Source: JBCBSS01 sp039819065 (lineage in GTDB: Bacteria; Bacteroidota; Bacteroidia; Cytophagales; Cyclobacteriaceae). Taken from it: a DNA stretch of 18,738 nucleotides. A program made the translations under genes and the position numbers. The DNA lies in assembly GCA_039819065.1 (NCBI GenBank), contig JBCBSS010000154.1, positions 1 through 18,738 on the forward strand, written 5' to 3'. Below the pieces are notes generated by a model. The model was not told where the DNA came from and searched no databases. It saw nothing but the letters and a program-made list of their open reading frames with translations. Position 1 is the first letter of the stretch, and the number at the start of each line of letters is the position of its first letter. Below, piece after piece: positions 1 through 8,747 of the stretch.

Positions 1-23
1 GCTTTGATGGCCAAGGCCTCCCG

Positions 24-389
24 CTACTGCGCTGTTTTAATGAAGAGGTTGGATAAGTTGGTAAGGCATTGGATGTGTTCTATATGAGTGTCACCAAAGT
101 GCTCGCTCGATAACGCCTTGACCTGATTGAAATACGAGAATGCCTTTTCATAATCCCCAAGTTCCTGGTTTGTAAAGGCGAGGTTATTGATGTTGTGCAG
201 ATACTGCTCACTGGATGTTCCAAAATCTTTTCGTGCTACGTTTAGCGACTTTATCCAGATCTTTCTGGCCTTATCAAAATCACCTTGTTCATACAGTGCC
301 AAAGCCCTTGAGTTGAGCGTTTGCCAGTTTTGAGCAAATGTATGAGCGGCAAGGGCCAAAAAAAGGAACAGAGTCAATAAGAAACGCAT
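24..389 (-). CDS. Secreted TPR protein, truncated (121 aa)
   Basis: Start chosen at 389, because the residues from there (MRFLLTLFLFLALAAHTFAQ) form a clean signal peptide. A start at 467 is also open but would put 26 polar residues ahead of it. The mature part has two or three TPR-like helical pairs, with cues such as ALYEQGDFDKARKIW and ELGDYEKAFSYFNQV, so it is probably a periplasmic scaffold. The frame ends at TAG (24-26), after only 121 residues. The next in-frame codons up to the window edge read REALAIK, a phrase typical of another TPR repeat. Full-length relatives of this kind often carry many TPRs and sometimes a C-terminal CHAT domain (family knowledge; none is visible here). It may therefore be the N-terminal remnant of a longer gene. 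It is divergent from the PLP enzyme gene. No specific function can be assigned. Confidence 0.65.
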   Translation of the reverse strand: MRFLLTLFLFLALAAHTFAQNWQTLNSRALALYEQGDFDKARKIWIKSLNVARKDFGTSSEQYLHNINNLAFTNQELGDYEKAFSYFNQVKALSSEHFGDTHIEHIQCLTNLSNLFIKTAQ

Positions 390-577
390 AGGTTCGGAGC
401 TTATAATCCTTTGAAAATAAGCATTTAATGACAAAACTCCGTTGTCGTGTTTTTGAAAAAGTTTCAACTAGCATTTTGATGAGACCTGCGAGTACTAGGT
501 CATCTATTTTCTGTTGTTCTTACCCTTTGGTCGAAGTTTGGAGGGCGGCTTTTAAATTTCTAATTTGAATCAAAATC

Positions 578-1849
578 ATGACTATGGACAAAAGATCTTT
601 CATCAAAAAGGCATCACTGGTAGGCCTGGCGCTTCCCTTCAGTTTCAATGCATTAGACGAATTGATGAGTGGAGTAGCAGGCGTTTCACCTAAGGATTTG
701 GCTAAAGATGATGAGTTTTGGTTGAAGATCCGGTCTGACTACAAGATCAAACCCGATTACATCAACCTTGAGAATGGCTACTATGCCATCCTGCCTGAGG
801 AAACCCTGGAGCATTTTATCAACCATGTGAGAGAGGTCAATTATCAAGGGTCTTGGTATATGCGTACGGTACAGTGGGAAAACAAAAAAGCCATCGCAGC
901 GAAGCTGGCCAAGATGGCCGGATGTGGTGCTGACGAGCTGGTTATTACCCGCAATACGACCGAGGCCTTGGATTTGGTGATATCTGGTTTGGATTGGAGA
1001 GAAGGGGATGAGGCGGTGATGGCCGAGCAAGACTACGGTGCCATGCTGAACCAATTCAAGTTGGTTGGACGCCGTTACGGTGTGAAAAGCAAAATCGTTT
1101 CCATTCCTAACCATCCTAAAAGTGATGATGAACTGGTCGATTTGTATGCGTCAGCCATCACCAGCAAGACTAGGCTGCTTATGGTTTGTCATTTGGTGAA
1201 TATCACAGGCCAAATCATGCCGGTGAAGAAGATCTGTGAGATGGCGCACAGCAAGGGTGTTGAGGTGATGGTGGATGGGGCGCATGCCTTTGCGCAAATC
1301 GATTTTTCTATAAATGACCTTGATTGCGACTACTACGGAACGAGTCTGCATAAGTGGTTGAGTGTACCACTAGGCGCAGGGTTTCTCTATGTTAATAAAA
1401 GCAAAGTAGCCGGGCTTTGGCCTTTGCTGGCGGAAAATGATCTGCCCGATGATGACATATACAGATTGAATCATACGGGCACCCACCCGGTACATACAGA
1501 TCTGGCTATCAGCAATGCCATTGACTTTCATAATCGAATTGGCATTGAACGTAAAGAGGCTCGATTGCGATTTCTACAGCATTATTGGACTAGTAAGGTG
1601 CGGGACTTACCACGTGTGATAGTCAACACACCTGCAGAACAACACAGGCATGCGGCCATTGGTAATGTGGGCATTGAAGGTATCGAACCATCAGATTTAG
1701 CCAAAACACTTCTTGAAGATTACAACATCTGGACAGTAGCGATCAACAGACCGGGAGTGCGTGGGTTGAGGATTACGCCAGGCATTTTCACGACCACCGC
1801 GGAATTGGATGAGCTGATAAGGGCCTTGAAAGCCTTGTCGCGCCTTTGA
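578..1849 (+). CDS. PLP-dependent aminotransferase class V-fold protein with Tat-like leader
   Basis: 423 residues, fold-type-I PLP enzyme of the class V aminotransferase / isopenicillin-N-epimerase-like group. Visible landmarks are the ITRNTTEA phosphate-site loop (123-130), the cofactor-binding Asp/His in VDGAHA (D233, H236), the Schiff-base lysine K259 in GTSLHKW, the HTGTH motif (299-303), and the C-terminal GLRITPG arginine motif (396-402). The N-terminus KRSFIKKASLVGLALP resembles a twin-arginine leader with Lys-Arg in place of Arg-Arg, so export of the folded holoenzyme to the periplasm is plausible. A second ATG six bases downstream (584) is an equally possible start. The gene converges on kinase A with a 12-bp gap, and no terminator is obvious between them. 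The fold is secure. The substrate (amino-acid racemisation, transamination or desulfuration) cannot be read from the sequence. Confidence 0.88.
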   Translation: MTMDKRSFIKKASLVGLALPFSFNALDELMSGVAGVSPKDLAKDDEFWLKIRSDYKIKPDYINLENGYYAILPEETLEHFINHVREVNYQGSWYMRTVQWENKKAIAAKLAKMAGCGADELVITRNTTEALDLVISGLDWREGDEAVMAEQDYGAMLNQFKLVGRRYGVKSKIVSIPNHPKSDDELVDLYASAITSKTRLLMVCHLVNITGQIMPVKKICEMAHSKGVEVMVDGAHAFAQIDFSINDLDCDYYGTSLHKWLSVPLGAGFLYVNKSKVAGLWPLLAENDLPDDDIYRLNHTGTHPVHTDLAISNAIDFHNRIGIERKEARLRFLQHYWTSKVRDLPRVIVNTPAEQHRHAAIGNVGIEGIEPSDLAKTLLEDYNIWTVAINRPGVRGLRITPGIFTTTAELDELIRALKALSRL

Positions 1850-1861
1850 GGTTATTCCGGG

Positions 1862-3997
1862 CTAACTTAAAACTACGGCCTTCTCACTCACTAGGCTGTC
1901 TTTTAGGGTAAAATTGAAACAGATACCACAATCGCTTGATATGGTCAAACTGCCAGCCAGTTGTTGGGTAAGCCCTTCGACCAATTGCATGCCGAAGTTA
2001 TTACTCCCCGTCAGGTCAAAGTCAGGTGGAAAGCCCAGTCCGTCATCTGATAAAGTGAGTTCGTAAACATGATCCACTACTCGAGCGAACTTCAGGGATA
2101 GGGTAGAGGCTTCTTGTTCATGCCCTGACGCGTATTGCAAGATGCATGTCATCAATTCGTTGATGATGAGCCCTAATGGAACGGCGAAGTTCATGCTGAT
2201 CTCAACATCTTCAATGGCTGCTTCTAGCTGAATGCGTTCTGCTTTGGTGCTAAAACTTGCCATTACATTTTGGGTAAGTTCTTTCAAGTAAGGCTGCGCA
2301 TTAACTGTAAGATAGCGGCCACTATGGTGTATGTTATTATGGATCAATGCCAACGACTTAATCCGGTTCTGGCTTTCCTTGACTATCGCTTTCGCCTTAT
2401 CGTCATCCTTCAAAAGGTACCCTTGTGTATTGAGCATACTGAGCATGATCTGCAAGTTGTTTTTTACCCTGTGATGGATTTCATTAATAAGCTTTTGATT
2501 AGTGGCATTTCTTACTTCAATGTCTGTCTTTTGGGCTTGTATTGTGTTGAAATCTTTGTTTTTAAGGGTGTAACGTTTGTAGGTCAGTACCAAAAGAAGG
2601 GTTAGTAAAACGATGCCTATGATCGATGCTATTACCAGATGCCTCTCTTTCTGTTGTTGGGCCATTTGTACCTGGTTTTTGGCAGCAAGCAATTGTATAT
2701 TCTTGTCTTGCCTCTCAGATTCGTAGCTTAACCGCAACTCCTCAAGGGCATCACTCTTTTCAAGATTGAGCAGTTTGTTCTTATACGCTGCATGTGTTTT
2801 GTAATGAGCCAGACTACTTTCTGGGATATTCAAAGCAGAGTCTATATAGCTCAAGTCTTCATAAATGGATACCATCAGTCTTAATTGCGACTTTATCTGA
2901 TCATTCTGTAAAGATTTCAATAGCAGGTCCCTGGCTGTTAAACTGGCTGCTTTGGCTTCATTGTATTTTTTTTGTTTTATAAACAATGCATCCAAACGGC
3001 TATAAGCCCATGCTATTTCGAGTGTATCACCAGCGGCTATAGCACTTTGCACCTTGAGGTCAAAATACTTTTGTGCTTTATTCAACTCTCCTTCGTCCAG
3101 AAAGCTCGTGCCTAGCATATCGTAAATACTTCGAAGATAAATTCGTTCATTTTTCTCAAGTGCCATAGCTTCTGCCTTTAACAGCGCTGCTCTCATTTTC
3201 TTTGTTTTTTTCAAGCCCCTGTATATTTGAGCAGCTTTGATCGATTCAGCAACCATTCCTTTTGGAAAACCTCTTTCTTCGAAAAGCTGGTAAGATACCT
3301 TATTGAATTTCAGCGCTTCTTCGTAGTGCTCTAGTTCAATGTATACGCGGGTGAAAAATTCATAAATAGTACTGCGTGTATAAAGTGATAGTTGGCCTGA
3401 GTCTTCTTTTTTGATAGCCTTTAACAAATAGTCCAGTGTAATATAATTATCGCCCTTTCTATACCAAGCCTGTGCTAGGCCTAAATGCGAACGTGCCGCT
3501 AAGTCTAAATGTGTACTGTCACTGAGCAATGACAGCGCTTCTTTGTACATGGCGATAGATTCGTCAAATCTCTTGGAATTGTAAAGCCATAGACCCAACC
3601 TGTTGCTGTGTCTGATAATTCTGGTGGTGTCACCAAGCGTTTTGATAATTTCGAGTGCGTTTGATAAATAGTAAACGGCAGAATCAAAATTGCCCTGGTT
3701 GCCATGTATGCTTCCTAGGAAGTATAAAGATCTGGATTGATAATTTTTCTCTTCGAGCGCTGTACTTAAGTCGCGAACCTTGTACATAATATCCACGGCG
3801 GTATCATTTTTAAGGAAATAGTAGGCTACGCTGATGTTGTAAAGGTGCGCAGCTAAAGTGGCTTCGCTCATGGTATCTCTAGCTACTTGGTTTAGGCTGT
3901 CTAATCTTTTTTCCGACTGTGCATAAGTATCTGGAGAGATAAAAAGGAGGGCTATTACACAAATAAAAGTGAATAAGTAAGGCCTTTTGTTGTTCAT
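1862..3997 (-). CDS. Kinase A: TPR sensor histidine kinase, HisKA_2 type, degenerate N-box
   Basis: 711 residues. A signal peptide (1-27, ending DTYAQ) is followed by a periplasmic TPR region (about 30-400), a charged juxtamembrane helix (about 410-453), one transmembrane segment (454-473), a cytoplasmic linker, the HisKA_2 H-box EIHHRVKNNLQIM (phosphoacceptor in H508/H509), and a GHKL ATPase domain (about 590-700). The DxGxG box is present (D651, G653, G655), as is a FGMQLV lid motif. The N-box reads NELMTCILQYA: the second Asn, which coordinates Mg2+ in this superfamily, is Cys618, and the usual Lys is Gln. ATP turnover is therefore doubtful. The sensor half closely matches kinase D and the kinase end matches kinase B. 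It is the last gene of the five-kinase array, 134 bp after B. No cognate regulator is adjacent. Confidence 0.9.
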   Translation of the reverse strand: MNNKRPYLFTFICVIALLFISPDTYAQSEKRLDSLNQVARDTMSEATLAAHLYNISVAYYFLKNDTAVDIMYKVRDLSTALEEKNYQSRSLYFLGSIHGNQGNFDSAVYYLSNALEIIKTLGDTTRIIRHSNRLGLWLYNSKRFDESIAMYKEALSLLSDSTHLDLAARSHLGLAQAWYRKGDNYITLDYLLKAIKKEDSGQLSLYTRSTIYEFFTRVYIELEHYEEALKFNKVSYQLFEERGFPKGMVAESIKAAQIYRGLKKTKKMRAALLKAEAMALEKNERIYLRSIYDMLGTSFLDEGELNKAQKYFDLKVQSAIAAGDTLEIAWAYSRLDALFIKQKKYNEAKAASLTARDLLLKSLQNDQIKSQLRLMVSIYEDLSYIDSALNIPESSLAHYKTHAAYKNKLLNLEKSDALEELRLSYESERQDKNIQLLAAKNQVQMAQQQKERHLVIASIIGIVLLTLLLVLTYKRYTLKNKDFNTIQAQKTDIEVRNATNQKLINEIHHRVKNNLQIMLSMLNTQGYLLKDDDKAKAIVKESQNRIKSLALIHNNIHHSGRYLTVNAQPYLKELTQNVMASFSTKAERIQLEAAIEDVEISMNFAVPLGLIINELMTCILQYASGHEQEASTLSLKFARVVDHVYELTLSDDGLGFPPDFDLTGSNNFGMQLVEGLTQQLAGSLTISSDCGICFNFTLKDSLVSEKAVVLS

Positions 3998-4069
3998 AAT
4001 GCATTACGACATTTAAAGGTGCCTTGTGGGTAGACATTGATCATTAACAAAGCAACAATACGCTTTTGC

Positions 4070-4089
4070 CATACTTCTCAAAAGTATGA
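4070..4089. repeat. 7-bp inverted repeat upstream of kinase A
   Basis: The arms CATACTT (4070-4076) and AAGTATG (4083-4089) are perfect complements around a 6-nt spacer, about 75 bp upstream of the kinase A start and inside the B-A spacer. No T-run follows on the minus strand, so it does not look like an intrinsic terminator. An operator or a chance dyad are both possible. Confidence 0.3.
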
Positions 4090-4131
4090 ATCCAATGAAA
4101 TTCAAGTGTTGCCCTTAAGACATTTGAGATA

Positions 4132-6288
4132 CTATAATGTATTTAAGCTGAGGTGTCGTTGACTGTTCCTTTCTTTGACCATTTGATCTTTTAGTGTGAA
4201 GTTGAAACAAGTGCCACAATCGCTTGATATGGTCATACGGCCGGCTAACTGCTGAGTAAGACCCTCTACCAATTGCATGCCGAAATTATTGCTTCCGGAC
4301 AAATCAAAGTCTGGCGGAAAACCGAGTCCATCGTCGGATAAAGTGAGCTCGTAAACTTGATCTGCCACTTGAGTAAACTCAAGGGAAAGGGTAGAGGCTT
4401 CTTTTCCATCGCCTGATGCATATTGGAAGGTGCTGGAGATCAATTCGTTGATGATGAGCCCTAAAGGAACGGCGAAGTCCATGCTTATCTCAGCATCTTC
4501 AATGGCCGTTTGTAGCTGAATGCGTTTTGCTTTTGTGCTAAAACTTGCCGTTACGTTTGTAGTAAGTTCTTCCAGGTAACGCTTCGCATTAACTATGAGA
4601 TAACGGCCACTATGGTGCAGGTTGTTGTGAATCAGTGCCAAAGACTTAATGCGATTCTGGCTTTCCTGGACTATGGCTTTGGCCTTCTCGTCATTCTTCA
4701 AAAGGTACCCTTGCGTATTGAGCATACTGAGCATGATCTGCAGGTTGTTTTTTACCCTATGGTGGATTTGATCAATGAGCTTTTCGTTAGTTGCGTTTCT
4801 TGCTTCTATATCGGTTTTTTGATTTTTGATGGTATTATATGCATGGGCCTTCAGGCTGTACCTTTTGTAAATCATGATCAAAAGGAGAGTGAGTAGAATC
4901 GCTCCCACGATAGACGCAATCATCAAGTCTCGCTCTATCCGTTGTTGTGCCATCTGTACCTTATTTCTGGCAGCAAGCAATTGTATTTCTTGTTCTTTCT
5001 TAGCTGTTTCATACCCGATTTTCATCCTATCCACTTCATTTTGTTTTTCCATACTATTCAGGCTGTCCAGATAGCTGACATGTAATTTGTAGTGCTTCAA
5101 TGCACTGGCATAATCGTGGAATATGGTATCGATGGTATAGAACGTAAGACTTGTACTTAAGAGCAGATCAAACCTTCCGGACTTTTTATTGTCTTCCTGG
5201 AATTCGGCCATCAGTGCTTTGGCTTGTTCTGCCAAATGGCGAGCACTGTCATATTCCCCTAACATATTATAGACTTCTGCCAAACTGCACTTAGCGGCGG
5301 CTATTCTATAACTATCACCGGATGACTGAGCACTTTTATCCTTTTCGCGAAAGCTTTCCAGGGCCTCTTCAAACCTATCTAATTTGATGTATGTATAGCC
5401 TAATGAAGAGTAGAGGCTCCAGTCGAGATAATGGTAATCGTGTTCCTTGGCTAACTTTTCTGCCTTTTTCAATACTACTAAGGCCTCATCTACGTTACCC
5501 AAAGGTTTGTAAATCAGGCTCACCCTGATCAGTTCGGTGATAACACTGCCGTAAGCATTTTTTTGTTTTTCCAACCGCGCTATGGCTTTTAGTGCGTAGG
5601 GAAGGGCTTGCTCATATTGCTTCATGGAAGTGTATAGCAGTGAAAACTGCCGATACATTGTTGTAATTGTGCCTGGTTTTACTGCATCGTGATCTTCATA
5701 TTTTAGGGCTTTGACCAGGTAGTGCATCGCGGAGTCAGATTCCCATACCTTTGTTTTTGCCCTGGCCATGTAGGTGCAAAGTTTGACATAAGTATCTACT
5801 TTATCTATCTGTTCGGCGAGCGGCATCGCCACTCGGTAATGGTCTATTGCTTCGTGATATCTTCGATCATAATAGAGCCAATGAGCCAACCGTAAGTTAT
5901 ATCTCATCCTGCCGAGCGTATCAAGTAAGTCATTACCTAGTTCTAATGCACTACGAGCACTGGAAACAGCCTCTTCGAAGCGGTATAACATCCCTAGGTT
6001 GTTACTCATTTCAAAGTATGCGCTAGCTTCATTCAATCGGTTCTGGCTTCGTTCCGCGATTTGGATGGACTTTTTGAAGTATGCGTTGGCAGAATCCCTA
6101 TTCTTTTTGACCAGTTCATTAGCTAATCGAAAAGTTACCTTGAAACGCAATGAATCTGAGAGCGTTTGACCCAATGCGGTTTTCAGGCTATCTATTTTAT
6201 TGACTTGCTGGGATGCAGCATCATGTAGAACCAAGGTGAATATCAAAGTGAGGCCTACTACATAGTTTTTCAATCGGGCAATGGTCAT
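4132..6288 (-). CDS. Kinase B: TPR sensor histidine kinase, HisKA_2 type, degenerate N-box
   Basis: 718 residues with the same plan as its neighbours: signal peptide or N-terminal hydrophobic segment (about 10-27, ending AASQ), periplasmic TPR region (about 30-410), juxtamembrane helix, one transmembrane segment (455-473), H-box QIHHRVKNNLQIM (H509/H510), and GHKL domain (about 590-700). DxGxG is present (D652, G654, G656). The N-box reads NELISSTFQYA, so the Mg2+-coordinating second Asn is Ser619 and the Lys is Gln, as in kinase A. The last 118 conserved residues are about 81% identical to A by hand count, while its TPR sensor is clearly different from all the others. The product may bind nucleotide weakly or not at all, and may act as a scaffold, phosphoacceptor or heterodimer partner (inference). 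A 224-bp spacer separates it from kinase C, so it may have its own promoter. Confidence 0.9.
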   Translation of the reverse strand: MTIARLKNYVVGLTLIFTLVLHDAASQQVNKIDSLKTALGQTLSDSLRFKVTFRLANELVKKNRDSANAYFKKSIQIAERSQNRLNEASAYFEMSNNLGMLYRFEEAVSSARSALELGNDLLDTLGRMRYNLRLAHWLYYDRRYHEAIDHYRVAMPLAEQIDKVDTYVKLCTYMARAKTKVWESDSAMHYLVKALKYEDHDAVKPGTITTMYRQFSLLYTSMKQYEQALPYALKAIARLEKQKNAYGSVITELIRVSLIYKPLGNVDEALVVLKKAEKLAKEHDYHYLDWSLYSSLGYTYIKLDRFEEALESFREKDKSAQSSGDSYRIAAAKCSLAEVYNMLGEYDSARHLAEQAKALMAEFQEDNKKSGRFDLLLSTSLTFYTIDTIFHDYASALKHYKLHVSYLDSLNSMEKQNEVDRMKIGYETAKKEQEIQLLAARNKVQMAQQRIERDLMIASIVGAILLTLLLIMIYKRYSLKAHAYNTIKNQKTDIEARNATNEKLIDQIHHRVKNNLQIMLSMLNTQGYLLKNDEKAKAIVQESQNRIKSLALIHNNLHHSGRYLIVNAKRYLEELTTNVTASFSTKAKRIQLQTAIEDAEISMDFAVPLGLIINELISSTFQYASGDGKEASTLSLEFTQVADQVYELTLSDDGLGFPPDFDLSGSNNFGMQLVEGLTQQLAGRMTISSDCGTCFNFTLKDQMVKERNSQRHLSLNTL

Positions 6289-6406
6289 AAATCACATTGT
6301 TCTAAAAATCGCCTGGCCCATCTTAGGATGATCTGAAGGTAATTACTAAAAGCTGGTCATCGCTCGTCTGGGTACGCTCGAGTATGATAGGCGCATATTT
6401 GTTGTT

Positions 6407-6436
6407 AAAAAAATAGGTATTAATGCACCTTACAAA
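6407..6436 (-). promoter_or_regulatory. Possible Bacteroidota-type promoter for kinase B
   Basis: Read on the minus strand, TTTG (6436-6433) is followed 17 nt later by TATTTTTT (6415-6408). This resembles the Bacteroidota -33 TTTG / -7 TAnnTTTG pattern except for the final G. It would give a leader of about 110 nt before the kinase B ATG. The region is AT-rich and such matches arise by chance, so this is only a candidate. Confidence 0.25.
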
Positions 6437-6506
6437 AAACAGAGCTAGTTGTCTACATAATAAAGGTACAAATCTGTGGGAATTCAACTGTTACGTTTAG
6501 GGCATT

Positions 6507-6522
6507 TACGGTTTATACCGTA
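6507..6522. repeat. 6-bp inverted repeat spanning the stop codon of kinase C
   Basis: TACGGT (6507-6512) and ACCGTA (6517-6522) pair perfectly around a TTAT loop, and the minus-strand TAA stop (6515-6513) lies in that loop. No T-run follows on the minus strand, so a rho-independent terminator is not supported. It may stabilise the mRNA end or be coincidental. Confidence 0.25.
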
Positions 6523-8627
6523 CTTAAAGCGTGCTGTCGTTCGCTTTTCTTTTCTTTAATGACCTCATCTTTTAGCGTGAAATTGAAGCAAGTACCGTAA
6601 TCACTAGATGCCGTCATTTCACCTTGCAATTGTTGGGTGAGCCCGTTGACGATGTGCAAGCCGAAGTTGTTGCTACAGGTCATGTCAAAGCCGGGAGGGA
6701 GGCCAATGCCGTTATCACATAAGGTGAGTTCATACAAACCAGTGCCAGTCTTAGCAAATTTAACGGTCAACGTAGGTTCGGTTGACTGATCTCGAAAAGC
6801 GTGCTTTAATGCATTGGTGGATAGTTCATTGATTATGAGCCCAAGAGGGACAGCGAAGTTCATGCTTATCTCAGTGTCTTCTACATCCGTGATTAATTCA
6901 ATGTGCTGGGCTTTTTGACCGAAGTTTTCCTTTACCCGGATGACCAGATCTTCTATATACTGCTTAGCACTTACTATGAGGTAGCGACCACTTTGGTGCA
7001 GGTTATTATGTATAAGTGCCAAAGACCTGATTCGGTTTTGGCTCTCTTTAATGATGGACTTGGCCCTGTCATCATTCTTCAACAAATAACCCTGAGTATT
7101 CAACATGCTAAGCATGATCTGTAAGTTGTTTTTTACCCTATGGTGGATTTCGTTGATGAGTTTTTCGTTGATAGAATGTCTGATCTCAATATCTGTTTTT
7201 TGCTCCTTGATAGTATTAAAAGCCTTATTCTTGAGCATATACTGCTTATAGATTAGAATCAAAAGAAAGATAAGTAAGATAGCTCCTATGATGGATGCTA
7301 CCATTAAATCCTGCTCTTTCCGGTGCTGTGCCATTTGTACCTTGTTCTTAGCTGCAAGCAATTCTATATCCTTGTCTTGCCTCTCGGATTCATAACCGAC
7401 TCTTAGTTTTTCAATTGAGGCAATTTTTTGAACCTGCTTCAGGCTGTCTTTATAAGCAACAGATTCTTTGTAGTGAGCCAGGCTTGTCTTATGATTGCCT
7501 TGTAAAGAATCAATATTTGAAAGGCTCAATGCAATGTTTGACATGAGCTCAAATTCGGCCTTGTTTTGTTTCTTTGTTTGGCTGTAAAGGAGTAATGTTT
7601 TGGCAGCGCATAATATGCTATCAGCTAAGTCTAATTGTTCATTGATTATGTATGCCCCACCAAGACTACAGTGTGCAGCGGCAATAGTGGTGGTATCGCC
7701 ATCATTAAATGCCACGTCTATTTCGTTTTTAAATGCGGAAATTGCTTTGTCTAATTCCCGAGTCTTTTGGTAATGATACCCAAGTCGCGAATGGATGTAT
7801 ATGAGTAAATGCTTTTGCCCACTTTCAAACGCTATCTGAAGGGCCTTTTTGTAACTGGCCTCGGCGCTATGGTGTATATCGAGCATATCGTAAATCATGC
7901 CCGTCTTTATCAGTTCTACCTGCTGCCCTTCGGCATGATTTAGCTGTTTATAAGCATTACGGGCTTTTTTGCTGTACTCCAACGCTTTTTCATAGTGTTC
8001 AAGATCCATATGAATATTGGTGAGATACTCATAGCATTTCGCTCTGGTGAGAGGTTTGACTTCTTTGGAATCCTCTTTTTCCATAGCCTTAATCAAAAAA
8101 TCCATTGCTTTGAGTTGATCGCCTTGTTTAATGGCCACTTTTGCAATGCCTAAATTAAGATTGGCTCTTATGTCTTGGTTGGTCTTTTCATTGGTATAGG
8201 AAAGGGCATCATAGGCAAATTCAAGAGACTGATCGTACTGCTTGGTTGCGTACATCCATAGTGACAGTCGATACCCAAACCTAGGTATATCTTGTGTATT
8301 ACCTGTTTCTTTCAATGTTTCATAAGCTTGAAGAGCATATCTTGCGGCAGAGTCATACTCCTTCTGCTTACCGAATATGTCGCTGATCAGAAAAAAAATG
8401 TTGGCTTTTTGATCAAGTGATTGAATAGAAACGTGTTTCAAGCTATCTAGCTTTTTATTTTCCTGACTGCGTACATCCGTCGGTTTAGACAATAACATCA
8501 GCGTCATAGCTATAATGAAAAACCGAATGGGCAATAAACGGATAGGTGTGATATTGATCAGCGTCGAGATAACCTGATAAATCGAACAGGGTTTATTTGC
8601 TTTCAAATACTGATACCGAGTATCCAT
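6513..8627 (-). CDS. Kinase C: TPR sensor histidine kinase, HisKA_2 type, intact catalytic motifs
   Basis: 704 residues. The hydrophobic export segment lies unusually far in (about 30-48, preceded by a polar stretch of about 29 residues). No better ATG is visible, so either the true start is non-ATG or the leader is long. A TPR sensor follows (about 58-400), then a juxtamembrane helix, a transmembrane segment (441-460), H-box EIHHRVKNNLQIM (H495/H496), a canonical N-box NELSTNALKHAF (N600, N605), and DNGIG (D638-G642). All catalytic signatures for autophosphorylation are present. The C-terminal 118 residues are about 86% identical to kinase D by hand count, whereas the sensors differ strongly. 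It has 120 bp of spacing to D upstream and 224 bp to B downstream. Its ligand and target regulator are unknown. Confidence 0.92.
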   Translation of the reverse strand: MDTRYQYLKANKPCSIYQVISTLINITPIRLLPIRFFIIAMTLMLLSKPTDVRSQENKKLDSLKHVSIQSLDQKANIFFLISDIFGKQKEYDSAARYALQAYETLKETGNTQDIPRFGYRLSLWMYATKQYDQSLEFAYDALSYTNEKTNQDIRANLNLGIAKVAIKQGDQLKAMDFLIKAMEKEDSKEVKPLTRAKCYEYLTNIHMDLEHYEKALEYSKKARNAYKQLNHAEGQQVELIKTGMIYDMLDIHHSAEASYKKALQIAFESGQKHLLIYIHSRLGYHYQKTRELDKAISAFKNEIDVAFNDGDTTTIAAAHCSLGGAYIINEQLDLADSILCAAKTLLLYSQTKKQNKAEFELMSNIALSLSNIDSLQGNHKTSLAHYKESVAYKDSLKQVQKIASIEKLRVGYESERQDKDIELLAAKNKVQMAQHRKEQDLMVASIIGAILLIFLLILIYKQYMLKNKAFNTIKEQKTDIEIRHSINEKLINEIHHRVKNNLQIMLSMLNTQGYLLKNDDRAKSIIKESQNRIRSLALIHNNLHQSGRYLIVSAKQYIEDLVIRVKENFGQKAQHIELITDVEDTEISMNFAVPLGLIINELSTNALKHAFRDQSTEPTLTVKFAKTGTGLYELTLCDNGIGLPPGFDMTCSNNFGLHIVNGLTQQLQGEMTASSDYGTCFNFTLKDEVIKEKKSERQHALSTV
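7281..7337 (-). repeat. 57-nt tract identical to one in kinase D (copy 1)
   Basis: This stretch inside kinase C is identical base for base to 9501-9557 in kinase D. It encodes residues 431-449 of C, the end of the juxtamembrane helix and the first part of the membrane segment. Identity at every third codon position is higher than expected from flanking divergence, so recent gene conversion or duplication is likely. Confidence 0.9.
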
Positions 8628-8747
8628 TTTATTAACTACTTAAATATCAAAGTTTATTATCACGATAGAGATCATTGCATTAACTACATTTTCATTAGCA
8701 TTACTCAAGTTCGCCGATTTGATTCGAACGAAACCATACCACCTTGA

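Noticed and set aside
8709..8729. GTTCG / CGAAC inverted repeat after kinase D
   Set aside because: The arms are 5 bp with an 11-nt loop and no T-run on the coding strand. Chance is sufficient.
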